Assembly (NCBI RefSeq): GCF_008704495.1
Contig: NZ_CP023699.1
Coordinates: 6,448,001-6,512,000, forward strand
DNA: 64,000 nt
Source: Streptomyces kanamyceticus
GTDB lineage: Bacteria; Actinomycetota; Actinomycetes; Streptomycetales; Streptomycetaceae
Reading direction: 5' to 3'
Part shown: in pieces, positions 59,967 through 64,000 of the stretch
Numbering within the stretch: the stretch's first letter is position 1
Layout of the letters: each line of letters begins with the position of its first letter
The notes under the pieces: generated by a model
The model's input: only the letters and a program-made list of their open reading frames with translations
Told to the model about the DNA's origin: nothing
Database searches by the model: none
Translations under genes and position numbers: made by a program

Positions 59967-61028
59967 ATGGCAGCGACCACGTCACCCGACTGGAACACCG
60001 TGGGAATCCTGGGGGCCGCGCGCGGCGCGCGGTCCGGCAGCGAAGGACCCATCGGCAGCGAGCACCTGCTGGCCGGAATCACCACGGCCAAGGGAGCGGC
60101 GCGCGAGGCGCTCGCGGCCGAAGGGGCGACCAAGGTCGCGCTCCTCGCGGTGCTGCGGGACAGGACGGACCGGGACGAGGCATGGAGCGCCGGCGACGGC
60201 GCGGAGGGAACCGTCACCGAGAAGGACGTCCTGGGGGAGGAGGGCGAGGCGCGCACCCGCTACACGGGCGCCGCGGCCGGGGCGCTGACCGCCGCGATGG
60301 AACGGGCCCGGCGAGAGGGCGCGGGGAAGTTCGGCGCCGAGCACCTGCTGCGGGGACTCCTCGATGGCGACAACCGCGCGGTGGAGGTGCTGGGCGCGTG
60401 CGGCATCTCCCCACAGGCCGTACTCACCCGTCTCGACGGCGGCACCGGAAGCGACGGCGGCACCGGAAGCGACCGCGGCGCCGGAAGCCAGGAGGACGCC
60501 CTCGACCCCCTGCTGCACGCCACCCGCGACGTCCTCCTCGGTCACAGCCACTACCGCCGGGCGCCCTTCTGGATGCGCTGGCTGCTCAAGCGCAGCGGGG
60601 TCAACTGGGCGGCGCGGCCCGCCTGGTGGGTCAGGATGGAGACCTACGAGCAGGCCCGCCGTCTCGGCAGCGACACGGTGGGCACCGAGCACGTGCTGCT
60701 CGCGGTCCTGGCCACCCACGAGGTCGCGCTCCGGTACCCGCACCTGGCGGGGGAGAGCGCCCCAGGACCCGGCTCCCGGTACGCGGGCGGCGAGCGACTG
60801 GCCCGCCTGGGCATCGACTACGCCTCGGCGCACAGCGCCCTGACCGCCGGTGAGGGCCTTCGACTGACGCCCGATGCCCGGCCTGTCGAGCGGTACATCG
60901 ACCAGACCGAGACCGACGGGACCAAGACCGACGAGACCAAGGACCCGGGCACGGGCCCGCTGGTCGAGGCCCTCCTGACGGAGGAGACGCGCGCCCGGCA
61001 ACTGGTCGACGCGCTGGCCGCCGCGTAG
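59967..61028 (+). CDS. Stand-alone Clp N-terminal-domain protein
   Basis: 353 residues with two Clp-N-like regions, about 1-150 (SEHLLAGITTAKGAAREAL, FGAEHLLRGLLDGDNRAVEVL) and 195-300 (VGTEHVLLAVLATHEVALRY). There is no AAA+ ATPase domain, so it is not an unfoldase; it may act as an adaptor, anti-adaptor or sequester Clp substrates. A low-complexity linker of three six-residue repeats (GGTGSD, GGTGSD, RGAGSQ) at about 155-175 is encoded by 18-bp DNA repeats. AGAAGAGGAAGG precedes the ATG. Confidence 0.8.
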   Translation: MAATTSPDWNTVGILGAARGARSGSEGPIGSEHLLAGITTAKGAAREALAAEGATKVALLAVLRDRTDRDEAWSAGDGAEGTVTEKDVLGEEGEARTRYTGAAAGALTAAMERARREGAGKFGAEHLLRGLLDGDNRAVEVLGACGISPQAVLTRLDGGTGSDGGTGSDRGAGSQEDALDPLLHATRDVLLGHSHYRRAPFWMRWLLKRSGVNWAARPAWWVRMETYEQARRLGSDTVGTEHVLLAVLATHEVALRYPHLAGESAPGPGSRYAGGERLARLGIDYASAHSALTAGEGLRLTPDARPVERYIDQTETDGTKTDETKDPGTGPLVEALLTEETRARQLVDALAAA

Positions 61029-61126
61029 CCGCATCGAGACCCTTCCGCAACGTCCTGGTGCGATCGTTCGAAGCCCCCCTCACGTCACAGTCACAGGCAC
61101 GGAAGCGGACGACGCGAGGGGGACGG

Positions 61127-62713
61127 ATGCGGACCCGGAAGATACGCCACGGGCTGCTGGCCGCGGCGCTGGCGGGCGGCCTGCTGCTCACCGGTTGCAG
61201 CGGCGGGAGCGGCGACAACCAGGCCACGGCCGACGACAAGAGCCGGGGCGGCGGCACCGCACCGCTCCCCGCGCCCGCGGCGCCCGAATCCGGGGGCGGC
61301 ACACCGGACGAAGGCGAGCAACAGGACCGAGACAAGGGGGAGTTCGCACCCGCTCCCGACTACCTCTCCACCTTCGCCCTGGACGTCGACACCGCCTCGT
61401 ACGGCTTCGCGCGGCGCACGCTCGCCGAGGGGCGGCTGCCCGACCCGGCGACGGTCCGCCCCGAGGAATTCGTCAACAGCTTCCGGCAGGACTACCGCAG
61501 GCCGGACGGCGACGGCTTCTCGGTGAGCGTGGACGGCGCCCGCATCGGCGAGAACGGCTGGTCCCTGGTCCGCGTCGGCCTCGCCACGCGCGGCGCCGAC
61601 GAGGAGTCCGAACGGCCGCCCGCCGCCCTCACCTTCGTCATCGACGTGTCCGGATCCATGGCGGAACCGGGCCGCCTCGACCTCGTCAAGAAGTCGCTCG
61701 GCATCATGACCGACCAGTTGCGCCCCGACGACTCGATCGCACTCGTCACCTTCAGCGACACCGCGGAGACGGTCCTGCCCATGACCCGCCTCGGCGACAC
61801 GGGCGGCAGTCGCTCCCGGGTGCACTCGGCCGTCGACCGCCTCGAACCCACCCAGTCCACCAACCTCGAAGCGGGCATCACGACCGGCTACGACACGGCT
61901 GTGCGCGGCAAGGAGAAGGGCGCGACCAACCGGGTCGTACTGCTCTCCGACGCCCTCGCCAACACGGGCGAGACCAGCGCCGACGCCATCCTGGAGCGGA
62001 TCTCCGACGCCCGCCGCGAGCACGGCATCACCCTCTTCGGGGTCGGCGTCGGCAGCGACTACGGCGACGCCCTGATGGAGCGGCTCGCCGACAAGGGCGA
62101 CGGCCACACCGCCTACGTCTCGGACGTCGAGGACGCCCGCGAGGTCTTCTGCGAGCAGCTCCCCGCCCACGTCGAACTGCGGGCCAGGGACGCGAAGGCG
62201 CAGGTCGCCTTCGACCCGGAGACCGTCGAGCGGTTCCGCCTCATCGGCTACGACAACCGCCGGGTCGCCGACGAGGACTTCCGCGACGACTCCGTGGACG
62301 GCGGCGAGATCGGCCCGGGACACACGGTGACGGCGCTCTACGCGGTACGGGCCAAGCCCGGCGCCGACGGACACCTCGCCACGGCGAGCGTGCGCTGGCT
62401 CGACCCGGAGAGCCGCGCCCCGCACGAGGAGTCGGGCCGGATCGAGGCCGCCGACCTGGAGGAATCCCTGTGGCGGGCGGACGGCGGACTCCAAGTCAGC
62501 GCCATCGCCGCCTACTTCGCGGACGGACTGCGCTTCGGTGCGGAGAACTACCCGCGGCCGCGGGGTGTGCGGCCGCTCCCCGGCACGCCCTCACTGGAGG
62601 AACTGACGCAGCGCGCTCATGAGTTGCCGGGCGACACGGCCGAACGCGAGCCGGTCCGCGAACTGACCACCGCGATCGAACAGGCGGCCCGTCTCGAAGG
62701 GCGGGAGCTCTAG
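61127..62713 (+). CDS. VWA-domain lipoprotein (YfbK family)
   Basis: 528 residues. Signal peptide with lipobox LLTGC (Cys24). After an acidic Gly/Pro linker comes the YfbK N-terminal region (YLSTFALDVDTASYGFARRTL), a von Willebrand A domain with MIDAS DVSGSM near residue 173, and the C-terminal DUF3520-type region (LRFGAENYPRP). Likely a cell-surface metal-dependent adhesion or assembly factor; partner unknown. ATG at 61127 follows GCGAGGGGG. Confidence 0.88.
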   Translation: MRTRKIRHGLLAAALAGGLLLTGCSGGSGDNQATADDKSRGGGTAPLPAPAAPESGGGTPDEGEQQDRDKGEFAPAPDYLSTFALDVDTASYGFARRTLAEGRLPDPATVRPEEFVNSFRQDYRRPDGDGFSVSVDGARIGENGWSLVRVGLATRGADEESERPPAALTFVIDVSGSMAEPGRLDLVKKSLGIMTDQLRPDDSIALVTFSDTAETVLPMTRLGDTGGSRSRVHSAVDRLEPTQSTNLEAGITTGYDTAVRGKEKGATNRVVLLSDALANTGETSADAILERISDARREHGITLFGVGVGSDYGDALMERLADKGDGHTAYVSDVEDAREVFCEQLPAHVELRARDAKAQVAFDPETVERFRLIGYDNRRVADEDFRDDSVDGGEIGPGHTVTALYAVRAKPGADGHLATASVRWLDPESRAPHEESGRIEAADLEESLWRADGGLQVSAIAAYFADGLRFGAENYPRPRGVRPLPGTPSLEELTQRAHELPGDTAEREPVRELTTAIEQAARLEGREL

Positions 62714-62717
62714 GGCC

Positions 62718-63059
62718 TCAGGGCGCGATCAGCGGAGGAATCTCCGACTCGACGGCCAGGTCGGCGTCCTGGGTCAGCGAGGTATCGGTCAGCGTGTCAT
62801 CGACCACCGTGTCCTCGGTCGGCGGGACGACGTAGACGTCCATGGCGGAGGTGACGGTCCCGCCGAGGTCGCGGCACCGCTGTGCGGTGATGGGGTGCGG
62901 GATGGACGTGACCGTGATGTAGGGCCCCTGATCGGCGGTGTGTCCGGTGATCCGGCAGGACTGGGTGTCGAGCGGGGCGGTATCCGCTCGCGCTGCGGCG
63001 ACGGGGCTCAACGCGAGCGTGGCAAGGGTGAGCACGGCGAGGGCACGGCGACGGGACAT
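62718..63059 (-). CDS. Small secreted protein, unknown function
   Basis: 113 residues. Sec signal (SRRRALAVLTLATLALSPVAAARAD) and a mature chain with two Cys (QSCRITG, QRCRDLGG), so one likely disulfide, and an acidic Thr/Asp-rich tail. I do not recognise the family. GAAAGGAA precedes the ATG. It ends 4 bp from the convergent VWA gene. Confidence 0.7.
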   Translation of the reverse strand: MSRRRALAVLTLATLALSPVAAARADTAPLDTQSCRITGHTADQGPYITVTSIPHPITAQRCRDLGGTVTSAMDVYVVPPTEDTVVDDTLTDTSLTQDADLAVESEIPPLIAP

Positions 63060-63289
63060 GCGATTCCTTTCACGGAGGGAAGATCCAGCCAGCGTGCAGG
63101 CGTCCCGGTGCGCCCGCCATTCGTCGGGGTGCGGACGGTGGGGGGTTGGTCTGTACGGAGTCATGAAGATGCGTGGTCCGCGCGGCGGGTGCAGGGTCAA
63201 AACAGGCGGAGGTCGGCCGACTCCGCCGGGCCCTGGTCAAAGGGGCCTTTCTGCCACGGCCGGAACACCCTCGAAAGGACCGCATCAAG

Positions 63290-63541
63290 ATGCGCAGCAT
63301 TGCCAAGTACGTCGCCGTCGGTGCCCTCGTCACCCCGCTGGTCATCGGAACCGCCGGCATGGCGTCCGCGAACGACGGCCCGGCCTACGAGAAGTCGCAG
63401 AACTCGGCGAACAGCAGTGGCGGCCAGCGGACGGAGACCGTCAGCGGCTTCACCCCCGACGGCAAGGCGTACTTCCTGACCACGACGAAGCAGGCCGGCC
63501 CCTCCGGCGCGACCGGCCACAGCACGGGTTCGCGTTCCTGA
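63290..63541 (+). CDS. Small secreted protein, unknown function
   Basis: 83 residues. Signal peptide (IAKYVAVGALVTPLVIGTAGMASA) then about 57 residues without Cys: NDGPAYEKSQNSANSSGGQRTETVSGFTPDGKAYFLT. No family recognised. GAAAGGA 10 bases before the ATG. It ends at a strong bidirectional terminator. Confidence 0.7.
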   Translation: MRSIAKYVAVGALVTPLVIGTAGMASANDGPAYEKSQNSANSSGGQRTETVSGFTPDGKAYFLTTTKQAGPSGATGHSTGSRS

Positions 63542-63562
63542 CGCTGACACAGCTGGCACAGA

Positions 63563-63603
63563 CGAAGGCTCCCTGCCCACAACTGACGGGCAGGGAGCCT
63601 TCG
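63563..63603. terminator. Bidirectional terminator between convergent genes
   Basis: A perfect 16-bp stem (63563-63578 with 63588-63603) and 9-nt loop, between the small secreted protein and the convergent partial gene. Confidence 0.85.
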
Positions 63604-63625
63604 TGCGTGCGGTGGGGCGGGCGCG

Positions 63626-64000
63626 TCAGGCCGGGGCGCGCAGCGTGAGGGTGGCGCGGGCGTCGGCGGTGGAGAACACGTACGGGCCGGGGCCGACGCC
63701 GAGGCTCGCGGTGATGACGGCGTCGGCATCGGCCGCGGCCACGGGGCCCGCGCCGCGCGCGGCGGAGACGACCGACCGGTGCCACGTGCCGTCACAGGTC
63801 GGCGCGGCGGTGGCGGTGTAGACGCCGCCCTCGCGGGTGTCGGCGAGGGAGACCGCCAGCGTGTCGGTGCCCAGCTCCGCCTCGCACCGATAGCGGACGG
63901 TCACCCGGACGTGGTCGCCCGCAGCGGTGGCCTCGACGATGCTCAGGCGGTCGACCGCGGCGGCGGTCCCGGGGGTGAGCGCCGCCGCGGCGGCGCCGAC
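63626..64000 (-). CDS. Secreted protein, partial (N-terminus outside the window)
   Basis: Open through the right edge; 124 residues are visible, starting VGAAAAALTPGTAAAVDRLS, which looks like the end of a Sec signal with cleavage after GTAAA. The mature chain has two Cys (RCEAELG, TCDGTW) and reads like an immunoglobulin-fold or similar beta domain (HVRVTVRYRCEAELGTDTLAVSLAD). No family recognised. An internal GTG at 63904 could start a shorter frame but would omit the signal. Confidence 0.65.
   Translation of the reverse strand, partial: VGAAAAALTPGTAAAVDRLSIVEATAAGDHVRVTVRYRCEAELGTDTLAVSLADTREGGVYTATAAPTCDGTWHRSVVSAARGAGPVAAADADAVITASLGVGPGPYVFSTADARATLTLRAPA

Noticed and set aside
1..64000. 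tRNA and rRNA genes
   Set aside because: I looked for GGTTCGAATCC-type T-loops and rRNA core sequences; the few GTTCGA matches have no matching acceptor stem.
1..64000. Insertion sequences, integrases, phage or conjugation genes
   Set aside because: No DDE, serine or tyrosine recombinase motifs and no phage structural proteins were seen; the repeats present are short and non-coding in origin.

Overview
The window is about 73% G+C chromosomal DNA of a Streptomyces-type actinomycete. The signs are strong third-position G/C bias, GTG starts coupled by 4-bp GTGA/ATGA overlaps, several apparently leaderless genes, a DmdR/IdeR-type iron box, and Streptomyces-like dispersed intergenic repeats. The order desE / acyl-CoA dehydrogenase / hmgL / accA1 / accD1 / TetR / acyl-CoA dehydrogenase / tesB matches, as I recall it, the SCO2780-SCO2773 region of S. 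coelicolor. I see no rRNA, tRNA, CRISPR array, transposase, prophage or plasmid functions.

Layout. 1-634: start of a siderophore-binding lipoprotein (desE) under an iron box. 812-9404: acyl-CoA and branched-chain amino-acid catabolism, with a minus-strand operon accD1-accA1-hmgL-acd diverging from a TetR repressor gene across paired operators, followed by a second acyl-CoA dehydrogenase and a thioesterase. 9425-11166: cation transporter and a conserved phosphatase-like protein, overlapping tail to tail. 11265-17149: PucR regulator diverging from a symporter-ureohydrolase-ThDP enzyme operon that probably imports and breaks down a guanidino/amine compound. 17298-24854: secreted proteins (beta-lactamase-like, S37 peptidase, small Cys-rich proteins) around a 1241-residue double ABC exporter. 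25017-32049: GH3 glycosidase, isomerase, MarR-GNAT fusion, Uma2 nuclease-fold protein, and LysE exporter/MocR regulator. 32141-36504: LacI-controlled oxidoreductase-DUF993-isomerase operon for an unidentified carbohydrate. 36529-41116: DUF937 protein, RecD2 helicase, citrate synthase. 41603-44628: copper efflux (copZ-copA) with a CsoR-type operator and a small MerR/BldC-like gene. 45334-53814: myo-inositol catabolism (isomerase, iolC, aldolase, iolB, iolD, mmsA) with an AraC regulator. 53950-64000: tautomerase, APC permease, a membrane hydrolase fused to an ABC ATPase with its permease, a Clp-N protein, a VWA lipoprotein and small secreted proteins.

The most unusual content: (i) a 905-residue protein joining an extracytoplasmic serine hydrolase to a cytoplasmic ABC ATPase, directly coupled to an ABC-2 permease gene; (ii) dispersed repeat elements captured in frame inside genes: eight 36-bp units translated as 12-residue repeats at the N-terminus of the inositol-pathway aldolase, and a 45-bp hairpin-like insert inside the ATPase of the fusion; (iii) short tandem duplications of gene 3' ends that copy the stop codon at several unrelated genes; (iv) a 36-bp perfect palindrome between copZ and copA; (v) an uncharacterised LacI/DUF993 sugar operon. 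Functions are inferred from recognisable motifs and context; no database search was run.
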